A DNA stretch of 64,000 nt from an uncultured delta proteobacterium (GCA_903835685.1 CAILNX010000037.1:104648-168647); one strand, 5' to 3'; positions 37,636 to 46,044 are shown, numbered from the stretch's first letter. Translations and numbers: made by a program. The notes: generated by a model from the letters alone, not told the origin.

Positions 37636-38250
37636 TTAATCCAACTCTTTCCCGTACCAGAGCACCCGGCCGATGACCTCGAAGTCTTCCTCCGGCCGGA
37701 TTTCGACCCTGGAATCGTCCAAATCACTGATCAGGAAGATGCGCCCGGCGTCCCGGAACAGGCGCTTGATGAAGATGGCCCCTTCGTGGCGAACCAGGAA
37801 AATCTTGTTGTGCACGCATTCGTTGCGCTCCTTGTCCACCAGGACCATGGCCCGATCCGGGATGGTGGGGAACATGGAGTCGCCCCGGGCGTAGCAGCAG
37901 ATCATGTTCTGCGGGCCGCCGTGCTCACGCAGCCACCCGGCCTGGAAGGCCACCCGCGACTCCACCCCGTTCTCGGTCACCAGGGACCCTCCGCCCATGG
38001 AGCCCACGATGCGCTGGACCGGGACCGTGGCATAGGTCTCGGCCATGTTCCGGGGCGAGTCCGCCGTGTGCCGGGAGAGAAATTCGCTCATGAGCTCCAA
38101 GGCCTTGCGCCCGGGCTTGACCCGGCCGCGCAGGATGGCGTTCAAGCTCTGGCGGTCCATGCCCATTTCCTTGGCCAGTTGGGCCTGGGTGTACCCGGTC
38201 TCTTCCAGGATGGTGTTGACCGCGCGTAAGATGCCGGTGGTCATGTCCAT
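37636..38250 (-). CDS. Helix-turn-helix repressor with S24 (LexA/CI-like) domain
   Basis: The 204 residues have an N-terminal XRE-type HTH (about 8-45: EETGYTQAQLAKEMGMDRQSLNAILRGRV). The C-terminal S24 peptidase domain has the Ser/Lys pair S125 (ARGDSMFPTI) and K162 (AIFIKRL). In the CI/LexA type these mediate self-cleavage on RecA activation; a clear Ala-Gly cleavage site is not evident, so it may only dimerise through this domain. The start has AGGAGG 7 bases upstream. The gene is flanked by promoters sharing ATAGATAAAA. It could be a prophage relic or a resident regulator. Confidence 0.88.
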   Translation of the reverse strand: MDMTTGILRAVNTILEETGYTQAQLAKEMGMDRQSLNAILRGRVKPGRKALELMSEFLSRHTADSPRNMAETYATVPVQRIVGSMGGGSLVTENGVESRVAFQAGWLREHGGPQNMICCYARGDSMFPTIPDRAMVLVDKERNECVHNKIFLVRHEGAIFIKRLFRDAGRIFLISDLDDSRVEIRPEEDFEVIGRVLWYGKELD

Positions 38251-38475
38251 GTGCGTTCCTCCTGATGGAAAGGGACAGCCGCTGGGAAGTGCGACACCTC
38301 CTGTCGTTCATATAGATAAAATTCATCCATGGCAATAAAGAAATGCGCCCCTGGCCGAGGTGCCCTGGTCTCCGGCCATGTCCGGCCCGTGACGCTTCTG
38401 ACGCCGGATTGACGAAAGGCCAGGGCTGTCCTACCATGTTCCCATGTTCGCACGGCCTTGATCCTGGAGGAAGAA

Positions 38476-39207
38476 GTGGTTTTTTCACGGTGTGTTGTCT
38501 GGTTTTTGGCCCTTTTCCTGGTCCTGCCCTGGACCTCGCCCTCCCTGGCTGCCGAGACCTGGCCCGGAGAGTTGGTGTACAAGGAAAGCTCACCGCATTC
38601 CGAGCACTTGAAGCAGTATGACCTGGCCCAGGGGGCTGGCGGCGTGGTGTTTACCTTGCGGGAACAGGACATCATCCAGGAGATCACCAGCCTGCCCGGG
38701 GGCCTGACCAGCCGGGAAACCTATCGCAACGTGAAGACCGGGGATTTTGTGGAGATCGTTCGGGAGCCCGGGCATCTGGCCTACAGCGGCACGATAAAGG
38801 GCCGCGCGCAGCAAAAAATCGAGAAGGTGGACGACTCACCCTGGTACGGGTCTGTTCTTCTGCTCAGGAATTTCGTGCTCTCGGGCCAGGACAAGCAAAT
38901 CTTTCACCTGACCCGGGCCGAGGAGACCAGCCTGGTCACCCTGGAGGCCACCAGGCAGGGCCGGGAGACCATTCTGGTGGCTGGCCATCCGGTGGAGGCC
39001 GTGAAAATCAAGATGACCCTGCCGGGCATGAAGGCCTGGATGTGGAAATCTCTTTACTGGTTCCGGGCGTCCGACGGCATCCTGGTCCGTTCCGAGGGCA
39101 CGCGCGGCCCAGCCTCTCCGGTCTACACCGTGGAGCTTATGCGCGAGGCCCCGGCAGGTGATCCGGCCCTGTCCCAGAGCGTTTTGCCCGAGACCCGCAC
39201 GCCCTGA
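38476..39207 (+). CDS. Secreted protein of unknown function
   Basis: The 243 residues start at GTG 38,476, with GGAGG 5 bases upstream. A signal peptide (CVVWFLALFLVLPWTSPSLAAE) precedes a beta-rich periplasmic domain with alternating hydrophobic residues and few Cys. The segment LVAGHPVEAVKIKMTLPGMKAWMWKSLYWF and the final VRSEGTRGPASPVYTVEL resemble lipocalin-like or DUF3108-type outer-layer proteins, but the match is not strong enough to name. A stand-alone gene, divergent from the S24 repressor. Confidence 0.7.
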   Translation: MVFSRCVVWFLALFLVLPWTSPSLAAETWPGELVYKESSPHSEHLKQYDLAQGAGGVVFTLREQDIIQEITSLPGGLTSRETYRNVKTGDFVEIVREPGHLAYSGTIKGRAQQKIEKVDDSPWYGSVLLLRNFVLSGQDKQIFHLTRAEETSLVTLEATRQGRETILVAGHPVEAVKIKMTLPGMKAWMWKSLYWFRASDGILVRSEGTRGPASPVYTVELMREAPAGDPALSQSVLPETRTP

Positions 39208-39638
39208 TCTTTTTCCCGATCCCTCCTGCCGCGCATCCCTGTCCTCGTCTCGTGTCGTGCCTTTACCCATGGGCGCGGCCGTTCCTGGGGCAATCCCTGG
39301 TCCGTCTCTCTGACCCCAACTCCTTTCCTGCCCTGTGCCGTGTTTTGGAATTGGCAGCCTCTTTCACAGTGCAAGAATAAGAAATAATTATTCTTATTCT
39401 TCATTCTTGTTTGCCCTTATTGGAGGACCGTCACCCAAGCGGGCCAATTTTTCACCTGTTCGCCACCCCTTCACCATGAATCCGTCAGAGAGCAGGGGTG
39501 AAAGCCTTGGGGCAAGCGCTGGCGACAGGGCCTGTCCCTTTGGATGGGCCGGGTCCGGTTCAGGGAACTCGGCCTCTGGCCGGGCGGTTCGGACCAGAGC
39601 GATCCTTGGGTTCTTTCAATATAAGGAGAAACAGGGAA
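39208..39638. other. 431-base intergenic region
   Basis: No gene is supported here. It holds the second AAGAATAAGAA palindrome (39,373-39,401) and, at its right end, AAGGAG for the radical SAM gene. An open frame starting at 39,498 runs into that gene but lacks a ribosome site, and its codons read like non-coding sequence. Confidence 0.5.
39373..39401. repeat. AAGAATAAGAA palindrome, copy 2
   Basis: The same 11-base arms as at 30,220-30,244, here with a 7-base spacer (ATAATTA), again preceded by TGC. Lies 238 bases before the radical SAM gene. Confidence 0.7.
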
Positions 39639-40961
39639 ATGAGCAGGCTGTCTGACTTGGCGCGTGGGGTGAGGACCTTGGGGACCGTGCTCAGGGGCCG
39701 GATTCCCCGGCAGGTGGTCATCCAGTACACGGACGCTTGCAACGCGTCCTGCGCTCAGTGCTCCATGCGCGCCCGGATGCCCATGACCCGCTCCAAGCTG
39801 GACCTGGAGCAGACCCGGCGGCTGCTGGACGCGCTGGCCGAACAGGGGACCGTGGCCGTGTCGTTTACCGGCGGCGAACCCTTCCTGCACGCCGAGGAGA
39901 TCATCTCCCTGATCGGGTACGCGCGCCTGGCGGGCATTCCCTTCACCCGCACCGGCACCAACGGGTTCCCCTTCCAGGGCTCGGATCGGCCTGGGTTCAC
40001 GGCGCGGATCAACCGGTTGGCCGAGTCCCTGGCCAGGTCCGGGCTGCGCAATTTCTGGATCAGCCTGGATTCGGCCGACCCCAAGACCCACGAGGCCAAC
40101 CGGGGCCTGCCCGGCGTGGTCCGGGGCCTGGAAAAGGCCCTGCCCATTTTCCACGAGCACGGGATCTATCCCGCGGCCAACCTGGGGCTCAACCGGCTGG
40201 CTGGGGGGCCTGTGCCCCTGTCGGGCGAGGACTACCGGGGCGCGTTCAGCCCCATGATGTTCTATCACGCCAGCCTGAACGCCTTCCGGCGCTTTTACGG
40301 CTTTGTCGAAGGCCTGGGCTTCACCATGGCCAACGCCTGCTATCCTATGAGCCACGAGCCGGACCAGGAGGCATCCCACGCGGTCTATGCGGCCACCTCT
40401 TCCGAGGAGATGATCCGCTTCAGCACCCCGGAAAAGGCCATCATGTTTCAGGCCCTGTCCCGGGTGGTGGGGGAGTTCCGCTCCAGGCTGCGCATCTTCA
40501 CCCCCCAGAGCGCCCTTCTGACCCTGGCCCGCCAGCATTGCGGGCAGACCCAGTGTGGCCCGGCCTGCCGGGGCGGACGGGACTTCTTTTTCGTCAGCGC
40601 CCGGGGCATGTCCGTCCATCCCTGCGGGTATCGGGGGGAAGAGAACCTGGGGAATTTCCTGGAGCCCGGCTCGTTCAAGGAATCAGAGGATGTCGGCTGC
40701 CGCCGGTGCGATTGGGAATGCTTCCGGGACCCCTCGATCTTGGCCGGACCGATTCTCGGGCTCCTGCAACAGCCCATCAACACCGTCTGCGGTCTGGTGC
40801 GGGACAAGACCCTGGCCCGGGCCTGGGTGGGCGATCTGCGTTACGCCAGGGCCTGCGGCCATTTCGACGGACGTTTGGCCCCGGATTACATCCGCCTGGC
40901 CGCTTTCAGCCCCCAGGAGCGCCTGGTCCAGAGCGCGGTTCCGGTCCAGGACCAAGCCTAG
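39639..40961 (+). CDS. Radical SAM protein with SPASM-like C-terminus
   Basis: The 440 residues start at 39,639 (AAGGAG 10 bases upstream). The radical SAM triad is C34, C38 and C41 in CNASCAQC. The TIM-barrel GGEP motif follows (SFTGGEPFLHAEEI). The C-terminal 110 residues hold further Cys (CGQTQCGPACRGGRDFF, HPCGYRGEENLGNFLEPG, GCRRCDWEC), the pattern of SPASM/twitch auxiliary clusters used on peptide or protein substrates. No precursor peptide gene is obvious next to it; the nearest small genes are an amphi-Trp protein and a 65-residue protein. The substrate is unknown. Confidence 0.85.
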   Translation: MSRLSDLARGVRTLGTVLRGRIPRQVVIQYTDACNASCAQCSMRARMPMTRSKLDLEQTRRLLDALAEQGTVAVSFTGGEPFLHAEEIISLIGYARLAGIPFTRTGTNGFPFQGSDRPGFTARINRLAESLARSGLRNFWISLDSADPKTHEANRGLPGVVRGLEKALPIFHEHGIYPAANLGLNRLAGGPVPLSGEDYRGAFSPMMFYHASLNAFRRFYGFVEGLGFTMANACYPMSHEPDQEASHAVYAATSSEEMIRFSTPEKAIMFQALSRVVGEFRSRLRIFTPQSALLTLARQHCGQTQCGPACRGGRDFFFVSARGMSVHPCGYRGEENLGNFLEPGSFKESEDVGCRRCDWECFRDPSILAGPILGLLQQPINTVCGLVRDKTLARAWVGDLRYARACGHFDGRLAPDYIRLAAFSPQERLVQSAVPVQDQA

Positions 40962-41221
40962 GGTTGTGGTTTGGCTGTCACGGTCAGCGGGGGCATGGGC
41001 TCCCAGGAAATCTTGAGCCCGATCTTTTCTTCTTTCTTCTTCTGACTGGCGCTGATTTCGAACTTCACCACCGGCCCAGGGGTCAGGCGCAGGGTCCGCT
41101 CCCCGAAGGAGAAATGGGTGGTGCCGGATTTCAGTCCGCTGACAATGTCCTCCAGCAGGGCGATGACCCGGGTGAGCCGCATCTCGCCTTCCAGGCCGAT
41201 CTTGTTCTTGTCTTCGCTCAA
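40958..41221 (-). CDS. Amphi-Trp domain protein
   Basis: The 87 residues start at TTG 41,221 (AAGGAG 7 bases upstream; upstream in-frame ATG has no site). The sequence IGLEGEMRLTRVIALLEDIVSGLKSGTTHFSFGERTLRLTPGPVVKFEISASQKKKEEKIGLKISWE matches, in pieces, the small amphi-Trp family that ends in a conserved Trp. Function is unknown; the family is often found beside archaeal or anaerobe redox genes. The stop overlaps the convergent radical SAM gene by 4 bases. Confidence 0.75.
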   Translation of the reverse strand: MSEDKNKIGLEGEMRLTRVIALLEDIVSGLKSGTTHFSFGERTLRLTPGPVVKFEISASQKKKEEKIGLKISWEPMPPLTVTAKPQP

Positions 41222-41298
41222 TGTCGTTCTCCTTGGGGGTGGGGTTTTAGGTGATCCCCGGATGGTCCTGGTCCAGTGGCCAGGATGCAGTGTACTCT

Positions 41299-41320
41299 TT
41301 TGCAACTTGCCTGTTGCAAA
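41299..41320. promoter_or_regulatory. Palindrome TTTGCAAC-N6-GTTGCAAA
   Basis: Perfect 8-base arms lie between the divergent amphi-Trp gene and the 65-residue gene. A related TGTTGC-N11-GCAACA lies 57 bases to the right (41,363-41,385). The pair looks like a regulator binding region. Confidence 0.55.
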
Positions 41321-41467
41321 CACACGATGTTTTCATGACAACTCTGTAACAAAGCCAGGGCCTGTTGCGCGACAAGTTGGCAACAAGAGGCGTACAATTT
41401 GGAAACGCACCTTTCGGGACAGGAAAAAGCCTGCTACGGTCATGCAAATCCAGTATGGAGGTGGCCC

Positions 41468-41665
41468 ATGGAGAACGTAATGGTTCCGGCAGAACTGGAA
41501 AAACGGCTTCTTTCGACCAAGAACATCACCGGCATCCCGGTGGAAGATTTGCTGCGCGAGGCCATCACGACCTGGTGCGACTGCATGATGCTCGACCACT
41601 GGCTGGAAAACGGAGTCCTGGATCAGGAGTCCCTGGAGCGCGGCCGGATTCCAGCCTGCGGCTGA
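41468..41665 (+). CDS. Small soluble protein of unknown function
   Basis: The 65 residues start at ATG 41,468 with GGAGG 7 bases upstream; an earlier in-frame ATG at 41,399 lacks a site. The sequence is helical and acidic with three Cys and an AITTWCDCMMLDHWLE segment that might bind metal or pair as a disulfide. No family is recognised. It is divergent from the amphi-Trp gene across the TTTGCAAC palindromes. Confidence 0.6.
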   Translation: MENVMVPAELEKRLLSTKNITGIPVEDLLREAITTWCDCMMLDHWLENGVLDQESLERGRIPACG

Positions 41666-42183
41666 TCCGGATCTCCGGGTCGCGGGCACGGGATCTCGGC
41701 TCCAAGCCCGGCCACGGGTACACGCGCCGTTCAGGCTGCGGGTTGGCAGCCCCCTGGATGTTCCGGCCAGAACGGCCGGGCTGAAGGATGGCCGTTTTCG
41801 GATCAATGTCCTGAAAAGACAGGGCTCAGAGCCTAAGAAATCCCGGCAGACTGTCACCACGGTCGGCCGGGATTTTCTTATTCCTTGGTGCGCCAGGGAG
41901 GGCTCGCGCGCGGGACATCCATCATAAAGAAGAGGGTGTGCTTGGAACCGAAAGAGCCCAACTTAGCAGCAGCGGGGTTTCGCCCCTTCTCCTTCCTCAA
42001 ATTTATTCATAGTATATTTTCATCTTTGTCATATTCTGCCATTAATCATGGTGATAACCTGGCATTGAATAACAAATTCGTAGTATATTTTGTTTATAAT
42101 TTGTATAAAATTACAAATATGTTATTCATGTCATGGCCATATTTATATTGTACAGTAATTTAAGTATGTTGCCGTTATGCGTT
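41666..42183. other. Non-coding junction with decayed attachment module and AT-rich tract
   Basis: No gene is supported here. It holds a terminator-like hairpin (41,838-41,875, AAATCCCGGC/GCCGGGATTT), then TGGTGCGCCAGG, the first bases of the 51-bp tRNA-derived repeat seen at 46,051 and 56,021, after which identity fades. From about 41,990 the DNA turns sharply AT-rich, with AGTATATTTT twice (42,011 and 42,082) and a perfect ATTTGTA/TACAAAT inverted repeat at 42,099-42,118. Confidence 0.55.
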
Positions 42184-42186
42184 TAC

Positions 42187-42201
42187 TGGCACGATACTTG
42201 A
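42187..42201 (+). promoter_or_regulatory. Sigma-54 (-24/-12) promoter candidate for the cyanate operon
   Basis: TGGCACG-N4-TTGA matches the sigma-54 consensus (TGGCACG-N4-TTGC) at all but one position with exact spacing. It lies 238 bases before cynS. An activator of NtrC type would then be required, in line with nitrogen control. Confidence 0.6.
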
Positions 42202-42439
42202 TATCCCACCGGAACGAGAGGGATTCAAAGCGGAATTGAGGCGGAATGGAGGGGGGAAACTCCAGCGGATCGTTCCGGAAGGGCGCTGAACGGATCGAAC
42301 GTATCGGACAATGACTGCCGAATCCGTGGGTTGATTTTGCTAAAAAAGTCAATTTGGTGAGGACTCGGTGATCGTGGCTCGGGATGGTCGCCATTCATAA
42401 AAACACGGCCCAGCCGTCATTCCATCAAGGAGGAAGAGT

Positions 42440-42883
42440 ATGACCCGCAAGGAAGCCACCGCAGAAATCCTGGTCAAGAAAAAAGCCGCCAAACTCTCCT
42501 GGGAGGACATCGCCACGGCCGTGGGAGCGCATCCGATCTGGGTGACCTCGGTCCTTTTGGGACAAAACTCCATGGCTCCGGAAATGGCCGCCAAGACCCA
42601 GAAGAAATTGGGGCTTTCCGACGAAGCCACGGCCCTTCTCACCGAATGCCCCATGAAGGGCGCCCTGGACAAGGATGTGGTGGCCGACCCGCTCATCTAT
42701 CGCTTCCACGAGATCACCCAGGTGTACGGCACCTCCATCAAGGAAATCATCCACGAGAAATTCGGCGACGGGATCATGAGCGCCATCGACTTCACCATGG
42801 ACATCGCCCGGCAGGCCGACCCGCATGGGGACCGCGTGGTCATCACCATGAACGGAAAATTCCTGCCCTACAAGAAATGGTAG
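42440..42883 (+). CDS. cynS: Cyanate hydratase (cyanase)
   Basis: Converts cyanate and bicarbonate to ammonia and CO2 via carbamate. The 147 residues fit the small decameric enzyme. The N-terminal helix-turn-helix-like fold (about 15-70) is followed by the catalytic domain, with all three active-site residues visible: R88 and E91 (YRFHEITQVYG) and S114 (GIMSAIDFTMD). The ribosome site AAGGAGG lies 6 bases before ATG. First gene of an operon with a cyanate-type ABC transporter. It gives access to cyanate as a nitrogen source or detoxifies it. Confidence 0.97.
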   Translation: MTRKEATAEILVKKKAAKLSWEDIATAVGAHPIWVTSVLLGQNSMAPEMAAKTQKKLGLSDEATALLTECPMKGALDKDVVADPLIYRFHEITQVYGTSIKEIIHEKFGDGIMSAIDFTMDIARQADPHGDRVVITMNGKFLPYKKW

Positions 42884-42919
42884 CCCGGTTCGCGGCACAG
42901 CCCCACAAAGGAGCCCCTG

Positions 42920-44314
42920 ATGTGTACATCGCCCTTTTGCACCTGCCCGAACACCAAGGCCTTTGACGACCCCTTTGACCCCGAGGTCAGTCTCACCCAC
43001 ACCGGGGTGGGCGCGGAGAAAGCCGACGAGGCCCGGCCGGTGCAGGCCTTTTCCCGGGAGGCGGCCGTATCCCGGGCCGTGGAGTCGGCCGTGGTGCAGG
43101 CCGTGTTCGGGGGCTGCGATCATTCCCGGCGCGCCTTCTTGCAGCGCGTGGGCGGAGCGGCCGCCCTGGGCATCATCGGGTCCATTTTTCCCTTGGACGC
43201 CATCAAGGCCCTGGCCCAGGAGAAAAGCGGGCCGCCGGAGAAAAAGGACCTGAAAATCGGTTTTATTCCCATCACTTGTGGCACGCCGATCATCATGGCC
43301 GAGCCCATGGGGTTCTATGCCAAGCACGGGCTGGCGGGCACCCAGGTGACCAAGGCTGCGGGCTGGGCCATGATCCGCGACTGGGCCGTGGCCAAGCAGG
43401 TCGATTGCGCCCACATGCTCTCGCCCATGCCCCTGGCGCTGACCCTTGGGGCCGGGGCCGAGGCCACTCCCTTCATCATGCCCGCCATCGAGAACATCAA
43501 CGGCCAGGCCATCACCCTGCACAAGGATCACAAAAACGTCAAAGGCCCCCAGGACATGAAGGGCTTCACCTTCTGCGTGCCCTTTGATTACTCCATGCAC
43601 AACATGCTCTTGCGCTATTATCTGGCCGAAGGCGGAGTGGACCCGGACCGGGACGTGAAAATCCGGGTGGTGCCGCCGCCCGAGATGGTGGCCAACTTAA
43701 AGGCCAAGAATATCGACGGATATCTGGCCCCTGACCCCTTCAACCAGCGCGCTGTGTACGAGGAGGCGGGCTTCATCTTCAAGCTCTCCAAGGAGCTCTG
43801 GCCTGGGCATCCCTGCTGCGGCTTCGCCATGCCCGCGGAATTCGCCAAGACCATGCCCAATTCATTCAAGGCCGTGTTCAACGCCATTGTCGACGCCACG
43901 CTGTACTGCTCGGAGGCCAAGAACCGCAAGGACATCGCGGCTGCGGTCTCCCCGCGCAACTATCTGAACCAGCCTCTGGAGGTGGTGGAGCAGGTCCTGC
44001 TCGGGCAGTACCCGGACGGCCTGGGCAACAACGTGAACGACCCCGAACGCATCGACTTCAACCCCATGCCCTGGCAGTCCATGGCCGTGTGGATCCTCTC
44101 GCAGATGAAGCGTTGGGGATATTTAAAGGGTGAGGTGAACTACAAGATCGTGGCCGAACAGGTCTATCTGGCCGCTGGCTGCGCTGACCTGCTCAGGGCC
44201 CGCGGCAAGTCGGTTCCTGACAATTATTACCAGAAATACAAGATCATGGGCAAAGAGTTCGACCCGGCTGACCCCGAAGGCTACATCGCCAGTTTCGCCA
44301 TCAAGCGCACCTAA
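42920..44314 (+). CDS. cynA: Cyanate/nitrate-type ABC transporter substrate-binding protein with Tat signal
   Basis: The 464 residues belong to the NrtA/CmpA/CynA group. The long N-terminal extension (DPFDPEVSLTHTG, then RAVESAVVQAVFGG) precedes a twin-arginine at residues 70-71 (HSRRAFLQRVGGAAALG), an arrangement known in this group. The mature part (from about residue 110) begins LKIGFIPITCGTPIIMAEPMGFY, the anion-binding fold. C2, C7, C9 and C66 in the extension are notable. It lies 36 bases after cynS with AAAGGAG. The substrate is taken as cyanate from the cynS linkage; nitrate or bicarbonate cannot be excluded. Confidence 0.9.
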   Translation: MCTSPFCTCPNTKAFDDPFDPEVSLTHTGVGAEKADEARPVQAFSREAAVSRAVESAVVQAVFGGCDHSRRAFLQRVGGAAALGIIGSIFPLDAIKALAQEKSGPPEKKDLKIGFIPITCGTPIIMAEPMGFYAKHGLAGTQVTKAAGWAMIRDWAVAKQVDCAHMLSPMPLALTLGAGAEATPFIMPAIENINGQAITLHKDHKNVKGPQDMKGFTFCVPFDYSMHNMLLRYYLAEGGVDPDRDVKIRVVPPPEMVANLKAKNIDGYLAPDPFNQRAVYEEAGFIFKLSKELWPGHPCCGFAMPAEFAKTMPNSFKAVFNAIVDATLYCSEAKNRKDIAAAVSPRNYLNQPLEVVEQVLLGQYPDGLGNNVNDPERIDFNPMPWQSMAVWILSQMKRWGYLKGEVNYKIVAEQVYLAAGCADLLRARGKSVPDNYYQKYKIMGKEFDPADPEGYIASFAIKRT

Positions 44315-44378
44315 AAAACCTTCTGCGGCGGCCGGGTCTCTCCCGGCCGCCCAAATCCAGGACATACGCGAGGTTCCA

Positions 44379-45155
44379 ATGGCTACGGCAAGCCCCAAGG
44401 ACAACCGCTGGATGCTGCTGTCCCTGTTTTTCCTTCTGCTCTTTCTGGGTTTTTGGGCTCTGATCTCCCTGAACACCAAAATCCCCAGTCCGCTCTCCGT
44501 GGCCAAGGTGGCCGGGGAGTTTCTGGCCCATCCCTTCTATGACAACGGACCCAACGACAAAGGCATCGGCATTCTGACCGGATACTCCCTGCTCCGGCTT
44601 TCGGCCGGATTCACGGTCGGGGCTTTGCTGGGAATATTCTGGGGGGTCGTCCTGGGGCTCAATCCCATGCTTTTCAAGGCCTTAAACCCGTTCATCCAGA
44701 TTCTGCGGGCCATCTCGCCCATCGCCTGGATGCCGCTTCTGCTCTATTCCGTGCGCGATTCCGGGGTCACGGCCCTGCTCGTGGTCATCATGGCCAGCCT
44801 CTGGCCCACCCTGGCCAACACGGCCTTTGGCGTGGCCCACATCAAGAAGGACTACATCAACGTGGCCAACATCCTGCAACTCAACCCCATCGCCAAGGTC
44901 ATGAAGGTGGTGCTTCCGGCCGCCGGCCCGGCCATTGTGGCCGGGCTGAAGATCTCCATGGGCGCGGCCTGGGTGGCCATTGTCCCGGCCGAAGCCCTGC
45001 TCGGCTCCCTGGGGCTGGGCTATTTCGTCTGGAACGAGTGGAACAACCTGTCCCTGCCCAGCGTGATTTTCGCCATCCTCCTCATCGGCATCGTGGGCGT
45101 GGTCATCGATCTGCTCTTCAGCAAACTGGCCGGCAAGCTGGCCTACACCGACTGA
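44379..45155 (+). CDS. cynB: Cyanate/nitrate-type ABC transporter permease
   Basis: The 258 residues have six membrane helices. The inner-membrane permease loop (EAA motif region) lies near AWVAIVPAEALLGSLGLGYFVWNEWN in the last third. It pairs with CynA and CynD in the operon, 64 bases after cynA. The family is the NtrB/CynB/TauC type. The conserved ALRAISPIAWMPLL-like segment (QILRAISPIAWMPLLLY) is present. Confidence 0.9.
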   Translation: MATASPKDNRWMLLSLFFLLLFLGFWALISLNTKIPSPLSVAKVAGEFLAHPFYDNGPNDKGIGILTGYSLLRLSAGFTVGALLGIFWGVVLGLNPMLFKALNPFIQILRAISPIAWMPLLLYSVRDSGVTALLVVIMASLWPTLANTAFGVAHIKKDYINVANILQLNPIAKVMKVVLPAAGPAIVAGLKISMGAAWVAIVPAEALLGSLGLGYFVWNEWNNLSLPSVIFAILLIGIVGVVIDLLFSKLAGKLAYTD

Positions 45156-45177
45156 CGGCCGCTTCAAGGAGTTCCCC

Positions 45178-45981
45178 ATGGCCTTACTGGAAGTGCAACG
45201 CGTGGCCAAGCTGTACGACCTTCCGGGCAGCAGCGAGCCGTATACCGTGTTCAAGGACTTGAGCTTGAACGTGGAGGAGCAGGAGTTCGTGGCCGTGCTC
45301 GGTCATTCCGGGTGCGGCAAATCCACCCTGCTCAACATCATCGCCGGTATCGATACGGCGGCCGCTGGCGCGGTGTTTCTCAATTACCGCGAGATCAACG
45401 GCCCGGGTCTGGACCGCATGGTGGTGTTCCAGAATTTCGCGCTCATGCCCTGGCTCTCGGTCTTCCACAACATCCGCCTGGCCGTGAAGGCGGCCTTTCC
45501 GACCTGGGACAAAGAGAAGATCGACGAGCGCACCACCCGCTACATGCATATGGTCGGTCTGGCCGGGGCCGAGCACAAAAAGCCCGCCGAGCTTTCGGGC
45601 GGCATGCGCCAGCGCGTGGGCCTGGCCCGGGCCTTCAGCGTGGAGCCGCGCATCATGCTCCTGGACGAGCCCTTTGCCCAGATCGACGCCCTCACCCGCG
45701 GGGTCATCCAGGAGGAGCTGGTGCGCATCTGGGAATCCACCGGCATCACCATTTTCATGGTCACCCACGACGTGGACGAGGCCATCCTGCTTTCGGATCG
45801 CATCCTGCTCATGAGCCCCGGGCCTTTTGCCGAGGTCAGGATGGAGATCAAGGTGGACATCCCCAGGCCGAGGGGCCGCACCACGGTCATCGAGCACCCG
45901 GAGTATTATAAAATCCGTAACAAAATCATCCGCTTCCTCTCGGAAAAGCACGTGGCTGCCCCAGAGGCTATCCCGGCCTGA
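45178..45981 (+). CDS. cynD: Cyanate/nitrate-type ABC transporter ATPase
   Basis: The 267 residues have Walker A GHSGCGKST at 42-50, signature LSGGMRQRVGLARA near 138-151, Walker B IMLLDEPFAQID just after it, and the H-loop THDVDEAILLSD. It drives the CynAB importer. It starts 22 bases after cynB with AAGGAG. The last gene of the operon; a strong hairpin terminator follows 21 bases later. Confidence 0.93.
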   Translation: MALLEVQRVAKLYDLPGSSEPYTVFKDLSLNVEEQEFVAVLGHSGCGKSTLLNIIAGIDTAAAGAVFLNYREINGPGLDRMVVFQNFALMPWLSVFHNIRLAVKAAFPTWDKEKIDERTTRYMHMVGLAGAEHKKPAELSGGMRQRVGLARAFSVEPRIMLLDEPFAQIDALTRGVIQEELVRIWESTGITIFMVTHDVDEAILLSDRILLMSPGPFAEVRMEIKVDIPRPRGRTTVIEHPEYYKIRNKIIRFLSEKHVAAPEAIPA

Positions 45982-46002
45982 GCGCGCCCTATCCTGTGCA
46001 TA

Positions 46003-46044
46003 AAAAATCCCGGCAAGCCGCCTGAACAGCCTGCCGGGATTTTT
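46003..46044. terminator. Terminator hairpin beside tRNA-derived repeat, copy 1
   Basis: AAAAATCCCGGCA pairs with TGCCGGGATTTTT around a 16-base loop. T and A runs lie on both sides. It ends the cyn operon and, on the minus strand, would follow the tRNA 3' end at 46,048. Confidence 0.85.
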
